Source: Theobroma cacao (taxonomy: Eukaryota; Streptophyta; Magnoliopsida; Malvales; Malvaceae). Taken from it: a DNA stretch of 64,000 nt. Below are positions 27,401 through 36,799 of this stretch, piece after piece (within the stretch, counting starts at the first letter, position 1; every line of letters begins with the position of its first letter). The stretch spans positions 6,052,524-6,116,523 of the forward strand of contig NC_030851.1 in the NCBI RefSeq assembly GCF_000208745.1, in the 5' to 3' direction. A program made the position numbers and the translations under genes. The notes beneath the pieces are model-generated. The model saw nothing but the letters and a program-made list of their open reading frames with translations, was not told where the DNA came from and made no database searches.

Positions 27401-30010
27401 TAGAACTGTAAGGATATGATTCATGCAAATCTGCCAGATATCACAATCGAAAATACACATAATTTAGGTCTACATGCCAATTATAATAACGTATTTGTAC
27501 AAGGAGCAACGATCACTAACCGTCAAGTAGTTTGTTACAAATCGATCACGCAAGAAATGAGCAATGCGAGGTAGCAATGAAGTTATGCTCAGGCGCACAA
27601 GCCGATCACGATGCTCTAGGTATTTAAGCACAATTTCAGCAACTTCCCTATACCTTGACATCATGAACTCACCAGTGTTCCTGCCCATATGAAGTTTATC
27701 CACGTCAAACACTAATATCAATTATAGAACAGAAAGGTAAATGATGGTTCTTGGCTAGACCATCACATGTCAATGGCACACAAAGAGAACAATCATCCCA
27801 GTGTACCACTAAACAAAACGTGCACAATTATGTATCATTTAATATGACACTTTATCAAATCTTTCCCACATGGAACAGATAATATTCTTCTCCTAAAGGA
27901 CAAGCAGACTACAATGACTAGTACTAGATATACATGTATAAAGTATTCACGAAATAGAAATAGCAGCTAATCAGCACTAGGTGCAATGGGATCTACACAT
28001 ATGTGTAAGTATGTATAACACTATTCAGTCTGCTAACCAGTCGCATATAAATATATACACATATTTATCAAAAAGAAGGCATATAATTTATCTAGAAGAA
28101 ATTATCATGATATGAATCACCAGATAGAGAGTGCACAAAAGACAAATAGAAAAAGTCAAAAGAAAGATATTCTTATTTCTTTGTTCTTTTTTTTTTTTGG
28201 AAGGGGAGGGGGGAACCAATTGAAACAAAGCTAGAAACCAAAAGTTACTGAAGCCAAAGCCATGTTTCATTAACAAATAGCTATCATACCAACCTCAAAA
28301 GCTCTCCAACAGCAAGCAAGGAACCATGTATACTGTGAACAGGAGCATTTTTTCCCAATCCATCTTGCGTAGCCTCAAACATTCGATAATACCTGTCAAA
28401 ACACATTCAAAATTTAGTTCAGAAGTTACAAAATTGAACCGGCACAACACAGGTCATTAACCAATTAAGAAAGGCAACAATAAACCCTGCCTCATCTACA
28501 CATAAACCAGAAAACAGGAGCATCAAGGAATGTAACCAAGCCAAGCAGGCCCAAGCTCCACCAAGATTAGCCCACTACCAAGCATCATTATTGCAGGGTG
28601 AGCTATAAGTCCTCAACTCTTGAGTTTCTTTGCAATTTAGAGAGCATAATCAGATCAAGAGTAGGAAAAGGGGAGGTTTGGAACAAAAAGAAGGATATAT
28701 CAAAAATCAAGTAAACCAACAGCAAATAGGAATTCAACTCAGATGACCAGAAACTAAGAAACTATAAAGAAATGTTTCTACTATTTGTTCATTTTTAAAT
28801 AATTTTCTGAAAGGTAGAGTGCTAATGTTGCTATTGAGTTAAAATCTATGAAAAGAAAAAAGAATAAAATGTCAAAACTTTGAAAAGAAGTAAACTAACC
28901 ACTGCACGCGCCAACGCGTCTCACGTTTTTCAATAACACGAAGACAAGCTCGCAATGCCTCCACAGCACGCTCACGAACAGCCAATGTTGGATCCCTCAA
29001 TGCAACCCAAATAGCATCTACGAACTCAGGTACATGGACATTGAATACAGTTGAAGCATTTTCTGCCATTTCCTAGAGTAATAAAAATGCAAAGCTAGCT
29101 TCAATAGAATAATATTTTTCAACAAAAATAAACTATAATTCACTTAAAGGATATAGCAATTTCCTATATAAAATCAACAAATAATGCTTTTCAAGACAGC
29201 CATTCTTAGCAAACAATAAAAATCTCACATCGCACACACCTTTAAAATTAAGACAGCAGCAAAACGACGATATTCTACTCTATCCCCACGAAGCCACTCC
29301 AGGGCAGTTCTGACCTGAGAAATATTCACAAATATTAGATATTATTCCCTTAGGATTATGCTACAAGATTGGGGAAGTCATGATAAACCTGAAACTCCAC
29401 TTCATCTGCAGTCATTGCACCACCAGCTCTAGCTAGATGGCCAAGAACTTTACTAGCAAGGACCAGTATTTCAGGGTCGCGCTTAACCTCAAATACAGTC
29501 CGCATATAATTAGAAAACTTGGAAACCTTTGAGGCATTCTCCCCAAGTGCAACGTCTATCAACTCGTCAATGGCTCTTAAAGCTCCCATGTTTTGTGCAA
29601 CATCGATACTGTCCAAAAGGCTCGAAATTCGCTCATATAACTGGTCCATAAACCGGGAAAATGCTTCCCCGCTAAGATCACGAGCTTCTTCTTCCAAATG
29701 CTTCTTCAATGCTAATGAAGCTCCCTCCTGTTCACGATAATAGAAAGCCGAACTCAAATTCCCTCCAAATGAAGGATAATTGATTGAACCGTTAAAGCAA
29801 TCTATTTATTATGGTTTAGGGTTTACAATTCCTTGAAACCTCTAACAGAACGACAGAGAAAAGCGAGGGAGTGAAGTAGAAACGATTTACCTTAGGGTTG
29901 CCACGGGTGCAGAGGTCGGCGAGTATACGATTGAGAGTTTCGGCGCTTCCACCAGCGGGGCCAGAGGCGGCAGGCCCACAGAAGCGGAGGCTCTGTAAAG
30001 TCGCCGCCAT
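5791..30010 (-). CDS. TOR: Target of rapamycin (TOR) Ser/Thr protein kinase, complete gene
   Basis: TOR is the PI3K-related kinase at the core of TORC1 (with RAPTOR and LST8). It couples nutrients, energy and hormones to translation and growth. I model 57 exons; exon lengths sum to 7434 nt (2477 aa plus stop), very close to the roughly 2480 aa of Arabidopsis TOR, and every phase closes. The start ATG (30008-30010) opens a protein beginning [13 protein letters not shown], followed by the conserved [17 protein letters not shown]. Domain order is HEAT repeats (about 1-1280), FAT (about 1290-1900), FRB (about 1918-2020), kinase (about 2050-2400) and FATC, ending GWCPFW. Active-site residues are intact: LLK (K2093), GLGDRHPSN (D2244) and DFG (D2263). 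Exon coordinates are given in the domain entries. Two introns begin with GC. The longest intron (10650-13442) carries transposon sequence. I see no frameshift or internal stop, so the gene looks functional. Confidence 0.98.
6518..9359 (-). other. TOR: TOR exons 47-55: PIKK catalytic domain
   Basis: The exons are 9293-9359, 9048-9208, 8677-8850, 8424-8552, 8248-8331, 7466-7527, 7317-7389, 7066-7200 and 6518-6691. They encode the N-lobe ([20 protein letters not shown], with ATP-contact Lys2093), then [13 protein letters not shown], the catalytic loop [12 protein letters not shown] (Asp2244), the metal-binding [11 protein letters not shown] (Asp2263) and the activation segment [18 protein letters not shown]. 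The intron after 7317 starts GCATGT, a second GC donor, splitting FPEK from VPFR exactly where related proteins are continuous. The last exon of the block contains a variable negative-regulatory-type linker rich in Ala, Glu and Pro. Confidence 0.9.
9434..10446 (-). other. TOR: TOR exons 44-46: FRB domain
   Basis: The exons are 10243-10446, 9900-9980 and 9434-9508. They encode the FKBP-rapamycin-binding four-helix bundle: [28 protein letters not shown] helix 1 (about 1920-1943) through [16 protein letters not shown] (about 2003-2018). W2007 sits at the position of the human residue W2101 that stacks on rapamycin, so the rapamycin-contact surface looks preserved. Plants often need added FKBP12 for strong rapamycin sensitivity, which this sequence cannot address. 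The exon ending at 9434 is followed by a GC-AG intron (donor GCAAGT). Confidence 0.88.
11024..11835. repeat. Degenerate repeat with partial inverted ends inside a TOR intron
   Basis: The left edge (11024-11046, taggaagcacagaaacggaca-like) and the right edge (11817-11834, gtgtccatgctttata) are imperfect inverted matches. Between them are scattered GACAC/GTGTC and GTGTTGG motifs, for example near 11731-11795. This resembles the common plant repeat that starts AGAAGCACGGACAC, but the copy is eroded, no target-site duplication could be assigned, and no coding sequence remains. Boundaries are approximate. Confidence 0.35.
12368..13001. mobile_element. hAT-type MITE inserted in a TOR intron
   Basis: The element is 634 bp with perfect 14-bp terminal inverted repeats (TAGACCTGGCAATT on the left, its complement on the right). 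It is bounded by an exact 8-bp direct duplication, ATCCACAT, at 12360-12367 and 13002-13009. An 8-bp duplication with TAG-starting termini is typical of the hAT superfamily. There is no transposase ORF, so it is non-autonomous. Both subterminal zones are packed with CGTGT/ACACG motifs, and a roughly 51-bp segment (12437-12487) is repeated in direct orientation at 12928-12980. The centre is very AT-rich. It sits in the 2.8-kb intron between the FAT-domain exons and does not touch coding sequence. Confidence 0.9.
19555..30010 (-). other. TOR: TOR exons 1-28: N-terminal HEAT-repeat solenoid
   Basis: In transcription order the exons are 29891-30010, 29389-29727, 29240-29314, 28900-29072, 28294-28392, 27521-27680, 27287-27430, 26977-27146, 26684-26888, 26416-26610, 26134-26286, 25249-25370, 25080-25182, 24837-24932, 24532-24662, 24024-24126, 23755-23943, 23553-23645, 23389-23424, 23189-23287, 22998-23096, 22710-22872, 22032-22156, 21853-21905, 21183-21306, 20883-21068, 19779-19931, 19555-19707. 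They encode about 1287 residues of paired alpha-helices, the surface that in other TORs contacts RAPTOR. Highly conserved stretches include [26 protein letters not shown]-like RRRLIEE, and [19 protein letters not shown]. Exon 19 is only 36 nt. Boundaries were chosen from splice consensus plus remembered Arabidopsis TOR sequence, so a few could be off by one alternative site. Confidence 0.88.
25446..25541. repeat. 48-bp tandem duplication in a TOR intron
   Basis: Two head-to-tail copies, 25446-25493 and 25494-25541, differ at one base (ctcatggttg versus ctcatgcttg). They lie in the intron between exons 26134-26286 and 25249-25370. The near identity implies a recent duplication. No effect on the reading frame is expected. 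Confidence 0.9.
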
Positions 30011-30035
30011 TTAGCCCCCCAAACTCTTGATATCC

Positions 30036-30051
30036 AACCCTAAAACCCTAA
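30036..30051. promoter_or_regulatory. Telo-box pair in the TOR 5' leader
   Basis: Two adjacent AACCCTA units on the + strand (AACCCTAAAACCCTAA), 26-41 bp upstream of the TOR start codon, read as TTAGGG-type repeats in the transcript. Such telo-boxes are known from leaders and promoters of plant translation and cell-growth genes. A further copy (GGTTTAGGGTTT) lies in intron 1 at 29813-29824. The function here is inferred from that association only. Confidence 0.55.
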
Positions 30052-31114
30052 TCTATGGTTTATTCTTTGAAATGCCTCAGATCTTGGCTCAAACGCATTG
30101 AATCCAACGACACTCGATAGAGAAGAAGATAGCAGTAGAAAATATAATATGAATACTTGTAAGTATAGTGACGTTAAAAGTACGCGCGGGGTGTGACAAG
30201 CTTTCACTTGACAATACAAACAGAAGCACATAAATGGCACTTTCTTGGCCCCTTTCTGTTTATTCTCTTTTCCTCACATAATAGCGTTTAGTTCACGATG
30301 GTTAAAACGGTTTATAACCGCGTACGGCTCAACCGACTTGGGTAAATTGAGAATTATTCTGACAGTAACGGTAAAGCTGCAAGCCCGCAACGGATAGATT
30401 TATACTATAAGAAAGTGAGATTGGCAATAGAACGAAGTTGGACATTGATCGCACCGCCTGAGCAATAGAAAGCAGCTGATTGGCAATAGTAAAGCTATGT
30501 TTTTTTTTTTTATAATTAGAGATTCGAATTTTGCTTTTTTAAGTGAGGTATTATGTACCAAACAGTGAGATAAATATTTAAACGTATATTAAAGTTATGT
30601 TTTTTTTTTTAATATTTAATATTAAAGTTATGCTTGTTGCTAATGTTTATAATATATTATGATATTTTTAAATAATATTTATTATCATTATTTAAAGGTA
30701 TAAATTGAGGATTTCAAAACATAAAAATTAATCCAACAAAAGCATAAATATTAAATATTTATTAAAAATAAATTTTTTTCAAAAAAATACTTACCATCAA
30801 AATAAACCTTACATGATATAATAAAAAAATTACTTCATTTATACTTCTTGAAGATATTATCATATACTTGAATGAGGATGAATTGAACAATCCATCTATA
30901 AAGATATATTATCTCACATTAATGCACGCGATTTAAAATTTTATTTATTATTTTTTGACTTACATGCTTAAAATGGTAAATAAGTCAAATCTCACTAAAT
31001 TCTTACTCTTTTGATCAATTTTATCTGAAAAATAATAAAGTAACTATTCTTACGTGAAGAATTTGAAATATCGGTTGTTCAACTTAAGACTAGTACACAT
31101 CCTTTCCAATTTAA

Positions 31115-31295
31115 GGAAGTGATGCTTAATTCTATTTTAGAAGAATTTTACAAAGAGGTGTATTTTATTAATTTAAAATAAAAAGAAAGGATATTTATTT
31201 TATTTTAAGAAAATTTCACGAACAGACATATTCTGTTAATTTAAAATAGGAGGAACGATACTTAATTCTATTTTAATCAATTTAAAATAATAGAA
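31115..31295. repeat. Degenerate AT-rich repeat units
   Basis: The phrases CTTAATTCTATTTTA (near 31127 and 31260) and TTAATTTAAAATA-like blocks (near 31170, 31236 and 31280) recur in a similar order, suggesting two or three decayed tandem units. No termini or target-site duplication are visible. Confidence 0.4.
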
Positions 31296-32041
31296 TTTGA
31301 TGATGCTTCCCCCACATTTCCAATTCTCCAAAAAGAGTTCATTCAGACAGTCACGGGTCATCCTCTCATAAAAGCCAGACCCGCTCAGAGGTAAAGGGCG
31401 TAAAGCACGTGCGTAGCAGGTATGACAATACTTTCACTCCAAGTGTAGAGCTTCACTCTCTAGAGTCAAGAACGGGAGCTCTTTCCTTAGCCTTCAAGCT
31501 GGACTTCTCCTACACCAATAACCAAGCAAACAAATGCTGAGTTCTCTTTGAAAGAACTTATGCTCGCATCTTAGCGAACTCTTATTCAGTCTCTTTTACA
31601 GAAGTCTCAAAGAGTGAGGTGTGAACATAGTCCAAGATCGAGAACCCAACATGCGGTTTTTACTTTTTCTTTAATTTGTATTCCTGATCAAGGATTGTTT
31701 CAATTTTCTTTTCTATTATTACCTCTTAGTACGTCTCAATTTATTTGTTATAATACTACCTCTCTCCTTACTAAAAGAACCCTTTACACCTGTTTATTTG
31801 TCCAGAGCAAAGGTAATGAACAGTGAAGACCACTGTGCCATTGTACCGCATTTAAGAAAGAAAGAAGAAATTTGAAATAGATTGGTAAGAATATTGGTAA
31901 GAATCAAAGTTGATCGATGGACACCATTCATATACAACGTGTTCAAATTACAATTAAGCCCTAATCTACGTCAGCATCCAATAACAGTACAATTGCACTG
32001 CTGTGCAATTGTAACTAACATAAGATACAACTTGTCAATCA

Positions 32042-35000
32042 TCATGGAGAAGTGACTTGGTTTCTGATTCTGCTTGAACGCCTAACTGGGGTAACTATTT
32101 CTTCATCTCCTCCTCCCTTTTAAAACAAACGAATAAAGCAAAAAGTGTAAGAAACAAGTTCTGGCTGGTTGTTAGAAAATGATCTTAGACTAGTGTAAGA
32201 ATGGCAATAAAAAGGGGAAAACTTACATGCTTGTTTGGTATCTTCTCGTACGTTGTAAAACTACCATAAGAAGGGGAACCCGTAGAATAATCTGATGAAG
32301 CAAGAGACTCTCTCCTGTTATTCTTCCTGGGCTTCTTTTCTTGGCTCTGATATTCATTTGATTCCTTGAGTCCCATCTTGCTATAAGTAGATGAGGTTTT
32401 CTGGCAGCTGCTCATTTCTGATGGGCATGACTCATTAGACATGTCTACTTCCGTCTGCAAATTCTTGGAAGATAGCCTTTCATGGATTGTATCATTTGAG
32501 CTAACTGACACTGGACTGTCTTTAGATTTCTTGGCCAGCACTGGTTGTTGCACAGGCACTGCAGCATTTGGCACGGAGAGCTTTTCTCTCTTTGGGTAGA
32601 TGACAGCTGCCGTAGCTGCTAATAGACACAACAAAAGTAAAGAAAAAGCCATCACATTCTTTGCGAGAAATCGGTCTTCTGGCCCAGTAATTGCAGAATC
32701 CACTACTTCAGAACTTTGAGAGTCGTCAGTGAGAGCTTCAATTTTGGGGTTTTGAGACATCAATTCTTCCTTCGGGAACACGATTTCAGCAATGTTCTTC
32801 AAGTCAACACCCTCAGTGTTCCCAGATTTGGATACCTCAGCAGCCTGTGGGATTATGCTTGGCAGGTGGTTAAGGTTCACATTGCTTTGATGTTCAGCAT
32901 CAATCTGAGCAGCAAATTCAACTCCTTCATTCTCCTCTGCTTCTAAATGATCCAGTTCAATCATCTCCGCCTCAATCCCTTGCTGTGCTTCATCAGGTTC
33001 TTCTCCTGAAACCAGTTCCAAGTTTTCATAAGCTTGACTCTCTTGGTCCTCTTGTTCTTTAATTTCCTGTTCATCATCTTCATCTACTGCCTCATCTGCT
33101 TCAATCTCTTGATGATATGTGCCCCTCTCCCTTACAGGATCCACTACACTGCAATCAAACAGTAGGTGCCCCTCGCTGATATGATCCTCTAGCAAATGAC
33201 TCAAATTAGCATATTGAAAGGAAACCGTTCTGTGCACTTCTCTTGAACTGGAAATGATGTTGGAAACACAAGACAAGAACCTAGCTGACAAATGCTGAAG
33301 ATATTGAGTGAACCGGTCAAAATTAGCTTTTGCAAATTCAGTGACTTCTGGCGGGACCTGAATTGATAGGCTTAAATCTCCCAACCCAGAAGGAGCAAAG
33401 GTAGGAGAATTTGCTACTAGAATTGAAAAGTAAGCAAATGCCAGGACCAGAAGGAAAGCAATGAACTTTGATCTGGTAGAGAAACGTGGCTTAGACATTC
33501 TTAAACTCTCTTCAACCATGTCATGGGCAATTGGGTTTCGTTCAGATGCATAAAGCTCCTCCTCCTCTCCTTCTCCTTTCATTGTTTCCTCTGAAGATAT
33601 ATCCTCAGATTCTCTCTGTGAAGCATCGCACTGTGTTTCTCCAGTAACTTCAGTATCTGAATAGCTTTCAGATGCAAAGTGCTCCTCGAGCTGCTTACCT
33701 TCTCTTTCCCGATAGAGGTCGATTCGAGGATTTGGCCTATAGTGAAGAAACTGAGGCCTTGGAGAAAGGTAATTGGTTTTGGGGTCATAAGGAGGCATCG
33801 ATGGATCAGCATCAAGTGGTGCTAAAATAGGACATGAAGGTGTAATAGAAACCCTAGGACTAATCTTGAAGCTGGGATCCACATTAACAGAATCATTTTC
33901 CTCTGTAACGGTTTCCAGTAACAAGTCAGAATCATGTTTGGACTCCTTATAATCAAAATCTGCGTTGCTTTTCAAAGGTTCCTCATATACATGGTTGCTG
34001 CTTGATGAATCATGAGGGACCTCAACATTCTTCTGCTTCAAACCAATCTGTGGAGTTGACTCATCATCGTCCATGACTACACTTTTTACATCAGCGAATG
34101 TCACCTTCTTCTGATTCACACTAATCACTGGAGTTGATTGATTATCTGCCATGATTATGCTTTTAACATCAGAGAATGAAACCTTCTTCTGGTTCAAACC
34201 AATCTCCGGTGTTGCCTCATCTTCCATGATTACGCTTTTAACATCAGAGGATGAAACCCTCTTCTGCTTCAAAGCAATCTCCGGTGTTGACTCATTATCT
34301 TCCTCGATTAGGCTTTTTACATCAGAGAAGGAAACAGAAGATCGAACTGATTCATTCCTCTCAACCAAGATTTTCTTTCTCGGTGATGCATTGATCTTTG
34401 AAGCAGCAGAGATTGTCGGTGACATGAAATTCTTTGAACCCTTTGAAGGAGCTGGTGATCTGACTCTTGTTGGTTTTGGATTCTGGTCTTTACTGTTTTC
34501 CTTGTCAGAATCACGCAAAGAAGCTACACTTTCTCTGCCAGCGGAATGTCTTCGAGGAAAATCTAGAAATTGTTAAGACAAATATAAAGTATCAGAATCA
34601 TAGATCTTTCTGTTTGTTTCATAGGAAATTTCCTATTCCAACTTCTCTAGCTATGGGACTAGCTAACTTCCTATCGAAAGTCACTTTAAATTACCCATTA
34701 TAATACAAGTACAATATTATGCTGAAAAATGTATATTTTCTACCAAAACATGCAGATCAAAAACACAAAATGCAGAGTCTGTTAGTATCACTGACTTTGA
34801 AAGGCGACTAACTTTATAACCCGGATACATAGCAGTACATAGATTTTCCACTCAGTTTCTTTAATTTTCACTCAAAGTGATCAAAGTTAAACAGATAAAC
34901 ATTACTTAATTCTCATAGCAGATTACTATTTTCTAACAAAACTAACATAAAAGGAACAAAAGATTCAAAGCCAATCTTCCCTTTTTTTTATTCCCTTCAT

Positions 35001-35332
35001 AACCCAGACAGCATGAACAAAATAATGCCTCAATTTTCGTTTCCCTTTATTTAATAACCCAAATTCCTAGTAACCAAATATTACATCTCTAAAAATGGAA
35101 AAAGAAAGGCAAGGAAAGAAAAAGAAATAGAACAGAAAAAGAAACTGTTACCTGAAGGACTATTTGCAGGGGTGCTGGGGTTAAATGTTCTGGGATTTGT
35201 GACAATAGACGGCTTTGCAAAGGGGTTTCCACTGAAACTTCTTCTCATAGGATCACTAATTTCAGATTTTTTCATATTAGGGTTCGTTCTACATGGAAGT
35301 GATGACGAAGAAGTCTTGGCAGGTGAGGCCAT
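32042..35332 (-). CDS. Plant-specific two-TM protein of unknown function, with internal repeats
   Basis: Three exons (35152-35332, 32227-34562, 32042-32116) give an 863-aa protein with consistent phases. The start ATG follows CACC and opens MASPAKTSSSS. The N-terminal 400 residues are Ser/Pro/Lys-rich and probably disordered. Residues about 137-239 are four tandem copies of a 26-aa unit. A conserved NYLSPRPQFLHYRPNP motif lies at about 324-339. Hydrophobic segments are at about 427-444 (FIAFLLVLAFAYFSILVA) and 697-716, separated by a very acidic loop. The protein ends VRRSSRIRNQVTSP, a basic tail. It matches, from memory, Arabidopsis proteins annotated only as transmembrane protein (At1g16630-like). 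No catalytic motif is visible. A role cannot be assigned; a cytosolic N-terminus tethered to a membrane is an inference from topology. Confidence 0.88.
34027..34335 (-). repeat. Four in-frame 78-bp repeats in the two-TM protein gene
   Basis: Four consecutive units of 25-26 codons share the pattern V-[ST]-x-[SA]-D-V-K-S-[VIL]-[IV] followed by an acidic patch, then [ST]-[ST]-P-x-I and Q-K-[KRN]. The second unit is one codon shorter. Synonymous and non-synonymous differences between units show they are not brand-new copies. The SDVKS core and the TP dipeptide are the most constant parts and could be phosphorylation or short binding motifs, which is an inference. Confidence 0.9.
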
Positions 35333-36038
35333 GGTGAATGTTTCCCTTTGTAAATTTTCCCCCCTTTTTCTTCTCTATTGATTCGTTCAATTCAACGGGA
35401 TTTTGGGTTTAGAATGGAAATAAAATGAAAGTCTTTGGAGCAAGAATGGTAAGATTGTGAATGTCAAAGAATCTTGAAGATTTGATGAAACGTAACGGCT
35501 AGTTTCCTTGAAGCAGAGATTCTGGGTATTTGAATGGATTGGGTTTTTTGACCGTTGGAATAAGGGTATTTAAAGTGATGAGGACAAAGCCGAGCCGTTG
35601 GACCATCGTTCCTTTACCCGTTTGTAAAGTGGCGGAGAAGTGGCTACATAGCCGTTGAACATCTTTACTAGACTTTTGCTTTGGAAAAAAAAAAAGAATT
35701 AAAAGATTATTCACTAAACATTAAAGTAAACTTTGAATAAAACCAAAAGATAGAAAGGAGAGAATTAGAATATTCCAAATCTCATAACTCTACTTTCTTT
35801 TTTACTAATATTAAATTTATTTTTATTTTTATTTTATCTTGCTCTTGATAATCCTAAATGCAATAGTCAATCATCTCTAAATTAATTCAAATAGAGAAAA
35901 AGATCATATGAATAACACCGGTTTGTTAGAGTTTTGGTTATGGTGAGAGATGAAGTTAAAAAAATTTAAACATTAAACATAAAAAACCACAATAACATAT
36001 TCATTTAGTTGTTATTATAAAAATTTAAATATAAAAAA
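35333..36038. other. Promoter region of the two-TM gene and upstream spacer
   Basis: The first 200-350 bp should contain the leader and promoter of the gene on the - strand. The rest is AT-rich spacer up to the tRNA gene on the other strand. No further gene is visible. Confidence 0.5.
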
Positions 36039-36112
36039 GCTGGAGTAGCTCAGTCGGTTAGAGCGTATGGCTGTTAACCATAAGGTCGGAGGTTCGACCC
36101 CTCCCTCTAGCG
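36039..36112 (+). tRNA. tRNA-Asn (anticodon GUU)
   Basis: A complete cloverleaf of 74 nt: acceptor stem GCTGGAG with CTCTAGC (one G-U pair) and discriminator G; D-arm GCTCAGTCGGTTAGAGC; anticodon stem TATGG/CCATA with loop CTGTTAA (anticodon GTT at 36073-36075); T-arm GGAGG-TTCGACC-CCTCC. A-box and B-box internal promoters are intact. A TTTT Pol III terminator follows at 36113-36116. There is no intron. It is nuclear type and probably functional. Confidence 0.96.
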
Positions 36113-36500
36113 TTTTAACGTTTTCCTTTTCTTATTTTTTGGACTCTCTAGCGTTTTTCTAATTTTTTGGACCTTATTTGGACCCTCTAGCGTTTTAATG
36201 TTTTCCACCCTGTTTTTTGGACCTTATTTGGACCGTTTCCTTCCAGTTCTTTGGACCCCATTTGGACCCTCTTGCGCTTTAATGTTTTTTTATTGGAAAC
36301 TTCAAATGTTTTAGTGTTTTCCTTCTAGCAAGTTGTTCCTGTTTTCCTTGTTTCAATGTTTTTCATTTGGACCGTCTAGCGTTTTAACAGTTTTTTAATG
36401 GAAACTTCAAACGTTTGAATGGTTTCCTTCTAACAAGTCGCTCTTGTTTTCCTTGTTTTAATGTTTTTCATTTGGACCCTAACAAGTTGTTCTTGTTTTA
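36104..36500. repeat. Degenerate tandem repeats containing the tRNA 3' end
   Basis: The last bases of the tRNA plus its terminator (CCCTCTAGCGTTTTAA followed by GTTTTCC) recur in decayed form starting near 36141, 36182, 36265 and 36368, each preceded by TTTGGACC. Interleaved copies of TTGGAAACTTCAAA, CTTCTAGCAAGTTGTTC and TTTTCCTTGTTT also repeat. The whole tract is therefore a nested, diverged tandem array starting inside the tRNA gene. It lies between the tRNA and the 3' end of the methyltransferase gene. Confidence 0.75.
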
Positions 36501-36799
36501 ATTTTTGCCCCAGCCAGCTCACTGATTTCTTTCCTAGTTTTCCTTTTTCCCTTTTTGCTACCTTAGGTCATTCAAATACGAACACATACAAGTAGAACAA
36601 AATTACAGAATTTCATGGAATTGCAGATTTTTTTTGTTCACAGCACAGTTTATAATACGTTATGCAATACAAATGGACTCTACAGGACTTAACTTTAAAG
36701 TACAAACAGAGAGTACAAAACTTCCCAACCATGTTTACTTAAGGAATTAACTGCAATGTTTACAGCAGGAAATCTATAAAGAAATGAGTTACACTCATT
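36501..36799. other. Spacer and 3' UTR of the methyltransferase gene
   Basis: AT-rich sequence between the repeat array and the stop codon of the - strand methyltransferase. It probably contains that gene's 3' UTR. Nothing else is recognised. Confidence 0.5.

Larger units (their letters stand above)
30011..32041. other. TOR promoter and AT-rich intergenic region
   Basis: The first roughly 250 bp should hold the TOR leader and core promoter. From about 30480 to 31300 the DNA is extremely AT-rich with long T tracts (around 30500 and 30600) and a degenerate repeat. The stretch 31310-31850 has a more normal composition but no ORF with coding character. The last part (about 31860-32041) is probably the 3' UTR of the membrane-protein gene to the right, which is also on the - strand. 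Confidence 0.55.

Noticed and set aside
32716..32946. 76-codon + strand frame
   Set aside because: Antisense to a solid coding exon; no evidence for a separate gene.
34151..34576. 141-codon + strand frame
   Set aside because: Its repeated sequence (TSEDETLF, TSENETFF) is only the antisense reading of the four-copy repeat in the two-TM protein gene.
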